From an uncultured Christensenellaceae bacterium (GTDB lineage Bacteria; Bacillota; Clostridia; Christensenellales; UBA3700), in assembly GCA_944381325.1 (NCBI GenBank), contig CALWKS010000001.1, positions 124,001 through 188,000 of the forward strand: DNA of 64,000 nucleotides, written 5' to 3'. The notes below the pieces were generated by a model. That model worked only from the letters and a program-made list of their open reading frames with translations, did not search any database and had not been told where the DNA came from. The position numbers and the translations under genes were made by a program. Positions 53,105-61,751 of this stretch are shown one piece after another (position 1 is the stretch's first letter; the number at the start of each line of letters is the position of its first letter).

Positions 53105-53827
53105 ATGGTAACCTACGAAGACGTCAGAAACAATAAAGAAATTCAGCTTCTTATCGACGGGGCAAACCACGTACTCAGCGCAATGAAATACACCGAACAC
53201 GGGCTGAGGCACGTCGGCTACGTGTCGCGCACGGCTTATATGATACTCGATAAGCTCGGATATGACGACAAGACAAAAGAGCTTGCAAGGATCGCCGGCT
53301 ACGTGCACGACGTAGGCAATATGATAAATCGCAAGGATCACGGCATTACTGGCGCGACGATGATATATCCCATTCTCAAAGAGATGGGTATGCCGTTAGA
53401 GGACGTATGCAAGATATGCACGGCTGTAGGCAATCACGAAGAGGAGATAGGCAACGTGGTGAACGAGCTGGCAGCGGCGCTTGTCATAGCAGATAAAAGC
53501 GACGCGCACCGTACCAGAGTCAAGAGAATAAACGAGCGCAACGACGATATTCACGACATAGTCAACTATTCTATAAAAAAGAATATTGTGCTTGTTGACG
53601 GTGAAAAGAAGATAATAAGCGTAAAATTCTATATGGACAACTCTTCTTCGGTAATGGATTATCTCAGGATATTCCTGCCTCGCATAGTAATGAGCGAAAA
53701 AGCGGCAAAATTCCTTGGTTGCGAATTCAGACTGTATATCAACAACGTAATTATAAATACGGTCAAGAGAATGAGCAGAAGACAGCTTGACGAAGTCCCC
53801 AAGCCCGATGATGACGACGTTGAATAA
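53105..53827 (+). CDS. HD-domain phosphohydrolase
   Basis: A 240-residue protein with HD superfamily ligands: TEHGLRHVGYVSRTAYMI (first His), ARIAGYVHDVGNM (the HD pair) and CTAVGNHEEEIGN, then VIADKSDAHR (last Asp). The N-terminal part NKEIQLLIDGANHVL and the long C-terminal beta segment are less familiar. The substrate is unknown; likely a nucleotide. The start at ATG 53105 has AGGGGGC upstream; longer in-frame starts lie inside the previous gene. Confidence 0.82.
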   Translation: MVTYEDVRNNKEIQLLIDGANHVLSAMKYTEHGLRHVGYVSRTAYMILDKLGYDDKTKELARIAGYVHDVGNMINRKDHGITGATMIYPILKEMGMPLEDVCKICTAVGNHEEEIGNVVNELAAALVIADKSDAHRTRVKRINERNDDIHDIVNYSIKKNIVLVDGEKKIISVKFYMDNSSSVMDYLRIFLPRIVMSEKAAKFLGCEFRLYINNVIINTVKRMSRRQLDEVPKPDDDDVE

Positions 53828-53864
53828 CATTTGAGTTCAGATTTTTTAAGTATAGAATAAGGTT

Positions 53865-53893
53865 AAACGCGCGTAAGAAAACGCGCGTTTTAT
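53865..53893. terminator. Bidirectional terminator between convergent genes
   Basis: AAACGCGCGT, an AAGAAA loop and ACGCGCGTTT; T-rich on the right, TTTAACC on the left in minus sense. Confidence 0.75.
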
Positions 53894-53921
53894 ATTTCTT
53901 CAGAACAGTAAAAGCCCGAAA

Positions 53922-54665
53922 TTATGCCGATCGGTCAGACTTTTCTCCGTAAATTCTCGATACGACGGCAAGAACAAGCACAATTGTCGCAACAGTTATA
54001 TAATACGTCTTGAGCGGTGTGAGCATAGAAAGCCCGTAAAGTATCAGAGATACGAATGCGAATCTGTAAGAATTGCGCGTGCTCAGTATAAGCGGCAAAA
54101 GAGTTTTAATCGAGCCGCGAGGCGCAGATCTTATATCTTTGCCGCTTAACAGTCCCGCTTTTTTAACTCTTTTATATAAAGGTCTCAAAGTCTTGAATTT
54201 TATCTCCGCTTCAGACAGAGTGCAGGCGATGCCTACGCCCGTGCGCTCAAAGTCAACGCACCATACGGTGAGCTTTTTTATGCCGTTTTTTACGCATTTT
54301 TTATAAAGGGTTACGATGTAGTCGCGCGACGGCTTTGAGAATTTGAGATAAAGGCAGGCAGCTCCGTCTGCGGTAGGGTAAAATCCGTCTGAAATTTCTC
54401 CGCTTTTTATAAATCCCGCCTTTACGAATAAATCTGCGATGATATCTTCATCTGAGAGTATGCAGTATGTAACGAAAGAGCGGTAATCGGGAGATCTTCG
54501 TCTTCCTCCGCGCACAAAATAAGCTACAGTGCATACCGAGGCAACAGAAACGAGGATCGATACGGTAAGTTTCACCGCAAGCGATGAAGTTATAAGTCCG
54601 CAGAGAACAAAGCTCAGCACAAAAATGCCCAACAGTATAAAAAAAGTGTCTATATATCTGTTCAT
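53922..54665 (-). CDS. Membrane-anchored protein, unknown function
   Basis: A 247-residue protein with two N-terminal transmembrane helices (about 8-26 and 29-49), a cytoplasmic middle domain (LSDEDIIADLFVKAGFIKSG, then KKLTVWCVDFERTGVGIACT) and two C-terminal helices (about 195-240). The central part has a mixed alpha/beta pattern resembling a restriction-endonuclease-like or DUF fold, but I cannot name it. It stands alone on the minus strand between the Hsp33 and nadD operons. Confidence 0.7.
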   Translation of the reverse strand: MNRYIDTFFILLGIFVLSFVLCGLITSSLAVKLTVSILVSVASVCTVAYFVRGGRRRSPDYRSFVTYCILSDEDIIADLFVKAGFIKSGEISDGFYPTADGAACLYLKFSKPSRDYIVTLYKKCVKNGIKKLTVWCVDFERTGVGIACTLSEAEIKFKTLRPLYKRVKKAGLLSGKDIRSAPRGSIKTLLPLILSTRNSYRFAFVSLILYGLSMLTPLKTYYITVATIVLVLAVVSRIYGEKSDRSA

Positions 54666-54868
54666 ATCCTTAATTTTTGACCGATTTCAGCCGCGTAAAC
54701 CTGTTTTTTATAAAGAGCGTATTTTTCAGATAAAAATCTGATACAGCTTTATGCGTTAAATGATAAAGAAATAAAGGCAAACGCACGCTAATCGTATTTA
54801 AAGAAAAAGACGTTTAACACGTTTAAAACCCCTTTAAGGTATGATAACGGTAAAATTTTGCAAAACAA

Positions 54869-54897
54869 TTGATTGAGAAAGCGTTTTGATATATAAT
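54869..54897 (+). promoter_or_regulatory. Sigma-A promoter of nadD-yqeK, placing the start at the ATG
   Basis: TTGATT (54869-54874), a 17-bp spacer and TATAAT (54892-54897). The predicted transcription start is 54904, the A of the ATG. The TTG at 54886 that is also in frame lies in the promoter. Confidence 0.75.
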
Positions 54898-54903
54898 AAT
54901 CGT

Positions 54904-56016
54904 ATGGCGAAAACGGGTATTTTCGGGGGCGCATTCGACCCCTTGCACAATTCTCATATCGTTATGGCAGAAACGGCTCTTAAAAGCGGTCTGGATAAGA
55001 TCGTATTCGTGCCGTCGGGTACACCGCCGCACAAGAAGTGCAACGTCTCTTTCGAGGACAGGATAGAGATGGTAAGACTCGGCATAGAGGGCAACGGGAA
55101 GTTTGAACTCTCGACGCTCGAATACGAACTCGGCGGCGTAAATTATGCCGTTGACGTACTGCCGAGACTCAAAGGGATTTACGGCGATATCACTTATATT
55201 ATCGGCGGAGACAGCCTTATCGACCTGGATAAATGGAAAGATCCTGAAAAGATTATAAAGATCGTGTCGCTTACTGTTTTTCCGCGTAAAGACAGAGAAG
55301 AAGAGTTCAATGCGGCGCTTGAATACTGGAGAGGAAAAGGCGCGGACATAACGCTTATGGACTTTATGCCTGAAGCCGTCAGTTCAACCTGCGTAAGATA
55401 TCTTATAAATATGGATAAAACGGACGATATACCGCAAAAAGTTGCCGATTATATTAGAGAAAAAGGGCTTTATTCAGCTTTTTCCGATTATGCCGAAAAA
55501 CTCAAAAGCGAAGTGTTTCCGAAGACATACGATCACATTGCCCGCACTTGCGAATGTGCTCTCAGACTTAATTTCGAGTGCCGTCTTAAGCTGGACAACG
55601 ACGAAGTGTTCCTTTCAGCTATGCTTCACGACTGCGCAAAACTCAGAAGCAGACAGCCGCACGAATTGCCTGAAGGCGTGCCAGAGGACTCGACGGGAAG
55701 CGAAGTCGAACATCAGTTTTACGGCGCTGTTATAGCAGAGAAAGAATACGGAATAAAAGACAAGCTCATAATAGACGCGATAGCTTGTCATTGTACAGGA
55801 AAGCCTGCTATGAACACCTTGGATAAACTGATATTCTGTGCCGATATGCTTGAAGACGCGCGCGATTTCGAAGGCGTCGACACGCTCAGAAAACTCATAC
55901 GCGAAGACTTCGAAAAGGGCTTTAAGGCATGCCTTAAACGCTCGTACGATTACCTTATAGAAAAAAACTGTTATATATATCCGCTGACTCAACAGGCGGT
56001 GGATTACTACAAATAA
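54904..56016 (+). CDS. nadD: NadD-YqeK fusion: nicotinate-nucleotide adenylyltransferase with HD-domain Ap4A-hydrolase-type domain
   Basis: A 370-residue two-domain protein. Residues 1-185 are NadD (GIFGGAFDPLHNSHI with the HxGH-type site as HNSH, VFVPSGTPPHK, YIIGGDSLIDL and SSTCVRYLI) for NAD synthesis. Residues from about 205 are a YqeK-type HD domain: HIARTCECALRL (His), SAMLHDCAKLRSRQ (HD pair), VEHQFYGAVIAEKEYGI and ACHCTGKPAMN, then FCADMLEDAR. In most Bacillota nadD and yqeK are separate adjoining genes; here they are joined. rsfS follows 11 bp later, as in other genomes. It starts without a Shine-Dalgarno. Confidence 0.93.
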   Translation: MAKTGIFGGAFDPLHNSHIVMAETALKSGLDKIVFVPSGTPPHKKCNVSFEDRIEMVRLGIEGNGKFELSTLEYELGGVNYAVDVLPRLKGIYGDITYIIGGDSLIDLDKWKDPEKIIKIVSLTVFPRKDREEEFNAALEYWRGKGADITLMDFMPEAVSSTCVRYLINMDKTDDIPQKVADYIREKGLYSAFSDYAEKLKSEVFPKTYDHIARTCECALRLNFECRLKLDNDEVFLSAMLHDCAKLRSRQPHELPEGVPEDSTGSEVEHQFYGAVIAEKEYGIKDKLIIDAIACHCTGKPAMNTLDKLIFCADMLEDARDFEGVDTLRKLIREDFEKGFKACLKRSYDYLIEKNCYIYPLTQQAVDYYK

Positions 56017-56027
56017 ACGGAGAAAAT

Positions 56028-56381
56028 ATGCAAGCACAACAAATAAAAGACTTAATTTGTAAAGTTCTCGACGACAAAAAGGGCGTCGACATTACCGTTA
56101 TCGACCTGGAAGGACTTTCTATAGTCGCCGACTATTTCGTTATAGTAAGCGGTCGTTCAACCACTCAGGTAAAAGCTCTTGCAAACAACCTCGAAGAAGA
56201 GCTCAGCAAGAACTATCAGGTAGAACCTCTGCGCAGTGAAGGCAAGCGCGACGGCAGATGGGCTGTAGTCGACTACGGCAGCGTCGTCGTTCACGTTTTC
56301 CACGAGGAGACAAGAAGACTTTACAGCCTGGAACAGCTTTGGGGCGACGGACAAAACGTTACGCATTACGAAGGAGAGTAA
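56028..56381 (+). CDS. rsfS: Ribosomal silencing factor RsfS
   Basis: Binds L14 (uL14) and blocks subunit joining under starvation. 117 residues with KGVDITVIDLEGLSIVADYF, VSGRSTTQVKALANNLEEEL, EGKRDGRWAVVDYGSVVVHV and FHEETRRLYSLEQLW. Conserved nadD-yqeK-rsfS order. CGGAG precedes the ATG. Confidence 0.95.
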   Translation: MQAQQIKDLICKVLDDKKGVDITVIDLEGLSIVADYFVIVSGRSTTQVKALANNLEEELSKNYQVEPLRSEGKRDGRWAVVDYGSVVVHVFHEETRRLYSLEQLWGDGQNVTHYEGE

Positions 56382-56393
56382 TCCTTATTTCAA

Positions 56394-56426
56394 GGTGCGC
56401 GCATAAAAACGTTTTTATTGCACACC
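56394..56426. other. Imperfect inverted repeat after rsfS
   Basis: GGTG, then ATAAAAACG facing TTTTTAT, then CACACC: an extended hairpin spanning the 53-bp gap between rsfS and the small exported protein. It has no T-run and may be a processing or weak termination element. Confidence 0.35.
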
Positions 56427-56434
56427 TATAAAGT

Positions 56435-56782
56435 ATGGATACTTTTATATTGGCGGCTTTGACCGCCTGCGTAGCAACTGTAGCTCCCGCATATGCCGAT
56501 GTGGATTCATTCCTTCAGGATTACAAGCTCGTTAAAGAGTTCAGCTATACGGCGTCGAGCGATTGTCTTGCCGTAGGGCTTATCTCCGAGCCGATGTTCA
56601 CGTTGAGCGGCATTACGGCTTATACCAAAGAGCTTGAAAAGGCGCTTGCCGAAAACTTCGGCTTCAAAGAAGTAGTCGTTACCTTCGACACTGACCTTGT
56701 TTACAGAATAAAGAAATTGGGCAGAACGAGCGACGACGCCACGGTGAGACAGATCATCGAAGCGGCACGCAAAAGGAGATAA
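56435..56782 (+). CDS. Small exported protein, unknown function
   Basis: A 115-residue protein whose start looks like a short signal peptide: MDTFILAALTACVATVAPAYA, with a cleavage-like AYA-D boundary, though it lacks the usual basic residues at the N-terminus. The remainder is a compact alpha/beta domain (FSYTASSDCLAVGLISEPMF; EVVVTFDTDLVYRIKKLG). The beta pattern resembles small BON/YhcN-like sporulation or envelope domains, but the match is only in style. No Shine-Dalgarno is visible before the ATG (CCTATAAAGT). It ends 1 bp before pdp, so it is probably co-translated with it. Confidence 0.6.
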   Translation: MDTFILAALTACVATVAPAYADVDSFLQDYKLVKEFSYTASSDCLAVGLISEPMFTLSGITAYTKELEKALAENFGFKEVVVTFDTDLVYRIKKLGRTSDDATVRQIIEAARKRR

Positions 56783-56783
56783 T

Positions 56784-58058
56784 ATGCGCATTTACGACGT
56801 CATCGACGATAAACGCAATAAAAAAGCGCTTTCAAAAGACCAGATCGACTTTTGGATAAAAGGCGTAACGGACGGCAGCGTAGCGGACTATCAGTCCGCC
56901 GCTTTGCTTATGGCGATCGCTATAAACGGTATGACTGACGAGGAGACTTATTATCTTACCACGGCGATGGCGGAGAGCGGAGACGCTCTCGATCTGTCGG
57001 CTTACGGAGACAGGACTGTAGATAAGCATTCGTCCGGCGGAGTGGGAGACAGCACCAGTTTTATCGTGATACCCGTAATGGCGGCTCTCGGCAGAATTTG
57101 CGCGAAGATGAGCGGCAGAGGACTAGGACATACGGGGGGAACTCTCGACAAACTGGAGGCGATAGAGGGCGTTACGACTTCGCTTTCTGAAGAAAAGTTT
57201 TATGCTCAGCTCAATTCGGCAGGGCTTGTCATTGCAGGTCAGACCAGGGACGTATGTCCTGCTGACAAGATACTTTACGCACTCAGAGACGTTACCGCTA
57301 CGGTAGAGAGTATACCTCTCATCGCGGCTTCGATAATGTCCAAAAAGCTTGCCGCAGGCGCAAAAAATATCGTGCTTGACGTAAAGTGCGGCAAAGGCGC
57401 GTTTATGCATGACCTGAAAAGCGCTGAAAAGCTTGCGCAGCTTATGGTTGAAACAGGCAAGCGTGCAGGCAGAAGCGTCAGCGCGCTGATAACGGATATG
57501 GATCAGCCTCTTTCAGATTACATAGGCAACTCGCTTGAAGTTGAGGGCGCTGTAGAGGTGCTGAAAGGAAAGACGGATTGTCCGCTTTATAAGGTGGCGG
57601 AAGCGCTTTGCGTAAGGCTTCTCAATTATGAAGGCGCAGAAAAAGACGTTCTGAATGCTGTAAGATCGGGTGCGGCGCTCGATAAGTTCAGAGAAATGCT
57701 GATTGCTCAGGGCGCAAAAGAAGACGTGCTTGAAAAACCGCTTTGCCGTGCCAATTGCAAGATTGAGATATACAGCGACAAGGGCGGTTACGTGCAGTCA
57801 GTAGACGCTATGAAAGCCGCAAGGACAGTGCTTGCGCTCGGAGGAGGCAGGAACAGAAAAGAGGACAGCATTCTACCGCACGTAGGACTAAAATTCAACG
57901 TTCGCCGCGGCGACAGAATAGAAGAAGACGGACTTGTTGCCACAATGTATTTTGACAAATACGAAGACGTCGCATACGCAAAGGACGTTTTGGACGCAGT
58001 AAAAATATCAGACAAGAAAGTCAGCGCGAAAAACCCCGTGCTGAAGATAATAAAGTGA
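56784..58058 (+). CDS. pdp: Pyrimidine-nucleoside phosphorylase
   Basis: Phosphorolysis of uridine, deoxyuridine and thymidine. 424 residues. [20 protein letters not shown] and [19 protein letters not shown] are the family signatures, with [19 protein letters not shown] for base binding and DVKCGKGAF. The GVGDST form fits the Bacillota Pdp class rather than DeoA of E. coli. Followed 7 bp later by deoC: together they degrade pyrimidine deoxynucleosides to acetaldehyde and glyceraldehyde-3-phosphate. Confidence 0.94.
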   Translation: MRIYDVIDDKRNKKALSKDQIDFWIKGVTDGSVADYQSAALLMAIAINGMTDEETYYLTTAMAESGDALDLSAYGDRTVDKHSSGGVGDSTSFIVIPVMAALGRICAKMSGRGLGHTGGTLDKLEAIEGVTTSLSEEKFYAQLNSAGLVIAGQTRDVCPADKILYALRDVTATVESIPLIAASIMSKKLAAGAKNIVLDVKCGKGAFMHDLKSAEKLAQLMVETGKRAGRSVSALITDMDQPLSDYIGNSLEVEGAVEVLKGKTDCPLYKVAEALCVRLLNYEGAEKDVLNAVRSGAALDKFREMLIAQGAKEDVLEKPLCRANCKIEIYSDKGGYVQSVDAMKAARTVLALGGGRNRKEDSILPHVGLKFNVRRGDRIEEDGLVATMYFDKYEDVAYAKDVLDAVKISDKKVSAKNPVLKIIK

Positions 58059-58065
58059 GGACGTT

Positions 58066-58683
58066 ATGCAGATAAACAAATACATAGACTTTACCAATCT
58101 CAAGGCAGATGCAAAGACGGCGGATATAATCAGACTATGCGAAATTGCCAAGGCGCATGACTATGCCAGCGTGTGCGTGAATTCACGTTTTGTATCCCTT
58201 TGCAAAAAACAACTAGAGGGCAGCGGCGTAAACGTTGCCTGCGTTGTCGGTTTCCCTTTGGGAGCAATGAGCATGGACGCCAAGGCGTACGAAGCGAGAA
58301 AAGCGGTCGAGGACGGCGCGGACGAGATAGATATGGTCATTGCCGTCGGAGCTGTCAAAGAGCGCGACAACGCTTACGTTTACGAGGATATAAAGGCTGT
58401 GCGCGCTTGCGGAGCTGTGGTAAAAGTAATACTTGAAACCTGTCTGCTTACAGACGAAGAAATTGCTTTCGCCAGCAGGATATGTGCAGAAGCAGGCGCT
58501 GATTTCGTAAAGACCAGCACGGGCTTTTCTACGGGCGGAGCAACCCTTGAAGCCGTAAAAATAATGAAAGAAAATTGCGGCAAATGCAGAATCAAGGCTT
58601 CAGGCGGAATAAGAGATTACGACACAGCCGTGAAGTACATAGAAGCAGGCGTAAGTCGTATAGGCACAAGCAGCGAATTATGA
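58066..58683 (+). CDS. deoC: Deoxyribose-phosphate aldolase
   Basis: Cleaves deoxyribose-5-phosphate. 205 residues, slightly short for the family. [45 protein letters not shown] and the Schiff-base Lys in [14 protein letters not shown] are all present, as is the second Lys in [11 protein letters not shown]. The TGA overlaps the next start by 4 bp. Confidence 0.96.
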   Translation: MQINKYIDFTNLKADAKTADIIRLCEIAKAHDYASVCVNSRFVSLCKKQLEGSGVNVACVVGFPLGAMSMDAKAYEARKAVEDGADEIDMVIAVGAVKERDNAYVYEDIKAVRACGAVVKVILETCLLTDEEIAFASRICAEAGADFVKTSTGFSTGGATLEAVKIMKENCGKCRIKASGGIRDYDTAVKYIEAGVSRIGTSSEL

Positions 58684-59192
58684 GCGCAAAATCACGCAAG
58701 ATCCTGTTTATGCCATATAATGAGAGGATAAGCAGGCTTTGCGATCTCGCGGCAGATTGTTCAAAGCTCTGTCTTGTCGTATGGGCTTACGAGTATTCTG
58801 AAAAATATGTAGAACTGTTTGAAGAGTACAGCTCGGATACACGAGTAAGACAGTCGAGAGAAGCGGCGTACGCATGGGCAAAAGGCGTGATTAAAATGCC
58901 TGAAGCGAGAATTTATATCCTGTCTGCACACAAGGCGGCGGCTGAAAGCAACAATGCAGTCGCCGAGGCGGCGGGAAGGGCGGTCTCTCAGGCTGCTTCT
59001 ACCGTGCACAGCGCGCGCCATGCTCTGGGGCTTGCTCTTTACGGACTGACTGCGCTTGCTAAAAAATACGGCGAGGATTCAGCCGAGGTAAGCAAAGAGA
59101 TAACAAGACTTACCGAAGGATTGATAAAAATCGCAGAAGAAGAGAAGTTCAAGCAGGAAAAGTGGGCAAAGTTTCTTTCAAAGGATTGCTGA
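58680..59192 (+). CDS. Imm5-like putative immunity-family protein
   Basis: A 170-residue helical protein. The central [20 protein letters not shown], then [40 protein letters not shown] is close to the pattern I associate with the Imm5-type putative immunity family (D-x-RP...A...W, then AA-rich helices with HA...HA). Such proteins are found both beside toxins and as orphans; no toxin gene is near. It overlaps deoC by 4 bp, so the gene is embedded in a nucleoside-catabolism operon. The function is open. Confidence 0.6.
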   Translation: MSAKSRKILFMPYNERISRLCDLAADCSKLCLVVWAYEYSEKYVELFEEYSSDTRVRQSREAAYAWAKGVIKMPEARIYILSAHKAAAESNNAVAEAAGRAVSQAASTVHSARHALGLALYGLTALAKKYGEDSAEVSKEITRLTEGLIKIAEEEKFKQEKWAKFLSKDC

Positions 59193-59297
59193 AGACTGTT
59201 TTAAAACGCTTTATTTGTGCGGATATTCGTTTGATTTTATTATTTCGGCGTGATAGATGCGAATTTTTTAACAAATGTAAAATTTTTATCCGTACTA

Positions 59298-59326
59298 TTG
59301 TATTTTAGCTGTTAATAGGCTATAAT
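59298..59326 (+). promoter_or_regulatory. Sigma-A promoter of the 6S-like RNA
   Basis: TTGTAT, a 17-bp spacer and TATAAT; the predicted start is the G at 59333. Confidence 0.75.
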
Positions 59327-59332
59327 ATATTT

Positions 59333-59494
59333 GACCGAAGGCGATATCATTAACCGCAGTTATCAATAAGGGAATGCGGAGTTGTCGGTCGGATGGCGGG
59401 CCTCGTTAAATCGCTTTGCGTGGAGGATTACAGAACATCGGCACAGCATACCCACCTGCTTTAAGCGGGTTTTAACTATTCGTCTTTGGTTTTT
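59333..59494 (+). ncRNA. ssrS: 6S RNA-like transcript
   Basis: A 162-nt transcript that folds as one long rod. The ends pair (CCGAAGGCG with CGTCTTTGG, followed by five T). Further in, TTAACCGC pairs with GCGG(GTT)TTAA. An open region of about 12 and 11 nt follows, then GGGAATGC pairs with GCATACCC (one mismatch), then GATG with CATC, and an apical CCTC/GAGG hairpin. A rod with a large central bubble is the 6S design, mimicking an open promoter for the sigma-A polymerase; the GCATACCCACCT stretch resembles the 3' part of clostridial 6S as I recall it. It has its own promoter. I cannot run a covariance search, so the name stays provisional. Confidence 0.6.
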
Positions 59495-59520
59495 GATGAA
59501 GAGCGGTCAGACCGCGACAA

Positions 59521-59546
59521 GGGAACTCGCAAGAGTTCCCGTTTTT
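59521..59546 (+). terminator. Rho-independent terminator after the 6S-like RNA
   Basis: GGGAACTC, a GCAA tetraloop and GAGTTCCC, followed by GTTTTT. A smaller GCGGT/ACCGC hairpin lies just before it. If used as the true end, the transcript would be about 210 nt. Confidence 0.85.
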
Positions 59547-59666
59547 CTGTCAGTCTGAATTCTGAAACGCTATTTCAATTTTGTGATACACAGATACGAT
59601 AAGTGAGGCTTTTGAATGAAAAAGCGCTTGCAATGCGCGCTTATTTATTAATTTTGCGCGTTTTAT

Positions 59667-59695
59667 TTGCTTTTGCGCACGTGCTGTGCTAAAAT
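59667..59695 (+). promoter_or_regulatory. Sigma-A promoter of asnS
   Basis: TTGCTT, a 17-bp spacer and TAAAAT with TGC before it, 43 bp upstream of the ATG. The leader is too short for a T-box. Confidence 0.8.
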
Positions 59696-59738
59696 CAGTA
59701 ATACTATTAATATTCTTTTTGGCAAAAACGGAGTAGTT

Positions 59739-61130
59739 ATGCAAGAATTGACTTTGAGACAATTGGGCGATCAGTACGCCTCGCTGGACGGTCAGACCGT
59801 CAAGGTTTACGGTTGGGTAAGAACAATAAGAGACAGCAAGAATTTTGCTTTTATCGAGCTCAACGACGGCACAAAATTCAAGTCTACGCAGATAGTCGCA
59901 GACGCTGATATGGACGGATACAAAAACGTCGTATCTCAGAACGTCGGCGCAGGTCTTTCTGTCGTCGGTACTGTCGTAGTAACCCCCGGCGCTCAGCAGC
60001 CTTATGAAATCAAGGCTCAAAGCATTGAGGTTGAAGCGGTTTCTTCTCCGCAATACCCGCTCCAGAAAAAGAGACACAGCCTGGAGTTCCTGCGTGAGAT
60101 CGCGCATCTGCGTCCCAGAACAAATACCTTCCTTGCGGTTTTCCGCGTGAGAAGCGTTGCGGCTCAGGCAATACACGCTTTCTTTGCTTCGAGAAACTTT
60201 ATATACGTCAATACTCCGCTCATCACGGGCAGTGACTGCGAGGGTGCAGGCGAGATGTTCAGAGTTACGACTCTCGACCCCAAGAATCCTCCTCTCAAAG
60301 AGGACGGCAGCGTTGACTTTTCACAGGACTTTTTCGGCAAGAGTTCCAACCTTACCGTAAGCGGTCAGCTCAACGCCGAGTGCTTCGCGCTCGCTTTCCG
60401 CAACGTCTATACGTTCGGTCCTACGTTCAGAGCAGAAAAGAGCTATACCAACCGCCATGCGGCTGAGTTCTGGATGATCGAGCCTGAAATCGCGTTTGCA
60501 GACCTCAACGACGATATGGACCTCGCACGCGATATGATAAAGTACGTTATCAAGGACGTTCTTGAAAAGTGCCCTGAAGAAATGCAGTTCTTCAACAACT
60601 TTATGGATAAAGGTCTTATCGAAAGACTCAACCACATCGTGAACAGCGACTTTGAAAAGGTTACCTATACCAAAGCGGTTGAAATTCTTGAAAAGCATAA
60701 GGATAAGTTCCAGTATCCCGTTTATTGGGGCGCTGATCTTCAGACAGAGCACGAAAGATTCCTTACCGAGCAGGTATTTAAGAAGCCTATTTTCGTTACC
60801 GATTATCCGAAGGAGATCAAAGCTTTCTATATGCGCCTGAACGACGACGGCAAGACCGTTGCGGCAGTGGATATGCTTGTTCCAGGCGTAGGCGAAATCA
60901 TCGGCGGTTCTCAGAGAGAGGAAAGACTTGACCTTCTTACTTCGCGTATGAAAGAGCTTGGTCTCAAAGAAGAGGATTACTGGTGGTATCTCGATCTGCG
61001 CAGATACGGCGGCGTAAAGCACGCAGGTTTCGGTCTCGGCTTCGAAAGACTTATCATGTACCTTACGGGAATGCAGAATATCAGAGACGTTATTCCGTTT
61101 AGCAGGACTACAGGCAGCGCGGAATTCTGA
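59739..61130 (+). CDS. asnS: Asparaginyl-tRNA synthetase
   Basis: Charges tRNA-Asn. 463 residues from ATG 59739 (CGGAG upstream); an in-frame TTG at 59667 lies in the promoter and is not the start. The N-terminal OB anticodon-binding domain ([20 protein letters not shown]) is followed by the class II catalytic domain (motif 2 [20 protein letters not shown], motif 3 [17 protein letters not shown]). [13 protein letters not shown] is the AsnS-type substrate loop that separates it from AspS. Confidence 0.97.
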   Translation: MQELTLRQLGDQYASLDGQTVKVYGWVRTIRDSKNFAFIELNDGTKFKSTQIVADADMDGYKNVVSQNVGAGLSVVGTVVVTPGAQQPYEIKAQSIEVEAVSSPQYPLQKKRHSLEFLREIAHLRPRTNTFLAVFRVRSVAAQAIHAFFASRNFIYVNTPLITGSDCEGAGEMFRVTTLDPKNPPLKEDGSVDFSQDFFGKSSNLTVSGQLNAECFALAFRNVYTFGPTFRAEKSYTNRHAAEFWMIEPEIAFADLNDDMDLARDMIKYVIKDVLEKCPEEMQFFNNFMDKGLIERLNHIVNSDFEKVTYTKAVEILEKHKDKFQYPVYWGADLQTEHERFLTEQVFKKPIFVTDYPKEIKAFYMRLNDDGKTVAAVDMLVPGVGEIIGGSQREERLDLLTSRMKELGLKEEDYWWYLDLRRYGGVKHAGFGLGFERLIMYLTGMQNIRDVIPFSRTTGSAEF

Positions 61131-61380
61131 TCTCGCCACGAATATCACGACATCTTTTGCTGTTTCGGCAAGACGCGAAGGCGACCGTGTACGACTAAGT
61201 ACACTGGGTCGTCTTCTTGCTTTTGAGAAGACAAAACCTGTGGCAATCTTCGCGTCGGTAAAAAGCATAGGCGCTCTTGCACGGACAAAACCTGCACCAA
61301 TCTGCGCCGTTTGAACGTATTAAAAAAGAGACTGTCCCGACAAGGCGGTCTCTTTATATATTTAATTAATTCATAAGCAA
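61131..61380. other. Gene-free region with hairpins and a short direct repeat
   Basis: Part of a 620-bp gap after asnS. It holds a large hairpin near 61182-61215 (CCGTGTAC...GTACACTGG around GACTAA), the direct repeat described separately, and a weak terminator-like stem (AAAGAGAC/GTCTCTTT, 61325-61355). No gene is recognised. Confidence 0.5.
61230..61308. repeat. Two-copy direct repeat of about 25 bp
   Basis: GACAAAACCTGTGGCAATCT followed by TCGCG (61230-61254) and GACAAAACCTGCACCAATCT followed by GCGCC (61284-61308), 54 bp apart, about 80% identical. Function unknown. Confidence 0.6.
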
Positions 61381-61539
61381 ATGGATGATCCTAAAATATC
61401 TCGAAGAGATGTATTCAATCTGGTTGAAAATTTGACTTATCATATTAATTAAACTACCGTTGAAAGAAATTTTGCTGATTTGTATTTTAATGCGCTGTAC
61501 AGCGTAAAAGTAGAGAGTTCTTTTGCATTCTCGCCATAA
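61381..61539 (+). pseudogene. Short gene remnant with one internal stop
   Basis: A 52-codon frame starting ATG: MDDPKISRRDVFNLVENLTY then HIN-stop-TTVERNFADLYFNALYSVKV, ending at TAA 61537-61539. The TAA at 61450-61452 is the only break. The composition looks protein-like, but the piece is too short to name. Confidence 0.35.
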
Positions 61540-61659
61540 GCTCCTGATATTCCTTGTTATTCGGGCACCATATTGCTTATAATCGTGATTGAATTAGATA
61601 GTTGCGGCATTTGAATTTGCCTGATATTGCATACCATTATGTTTTAAAATTTTCCGCTA

Positions 61660-61688
61660 TTGATTATTTTAGCTTAATATGTTATATT
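61660..61688 (+). promoter_or_regulatory. Sigma-A promoter of the lipoprotein pair
   Basis: TTGATT, a 17-bp spacer and TATATT, 63 bp before the first lipoprotein ATG. Confidence 0.65.
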
Positions 61689-61751
61689 ATAAACGGACCT
61701 TAATTTAAACGGTCTTTAAAGAGCTGAAAATATATATGAAGGGGAGAAGTT

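Noticed and set aside
59550-59738. Possible T-box leader upstream of asnS
   Set aside because: No TGGN antiterminator bulge or specifier structure, and the promoter leaves a leader of under 40 nt.
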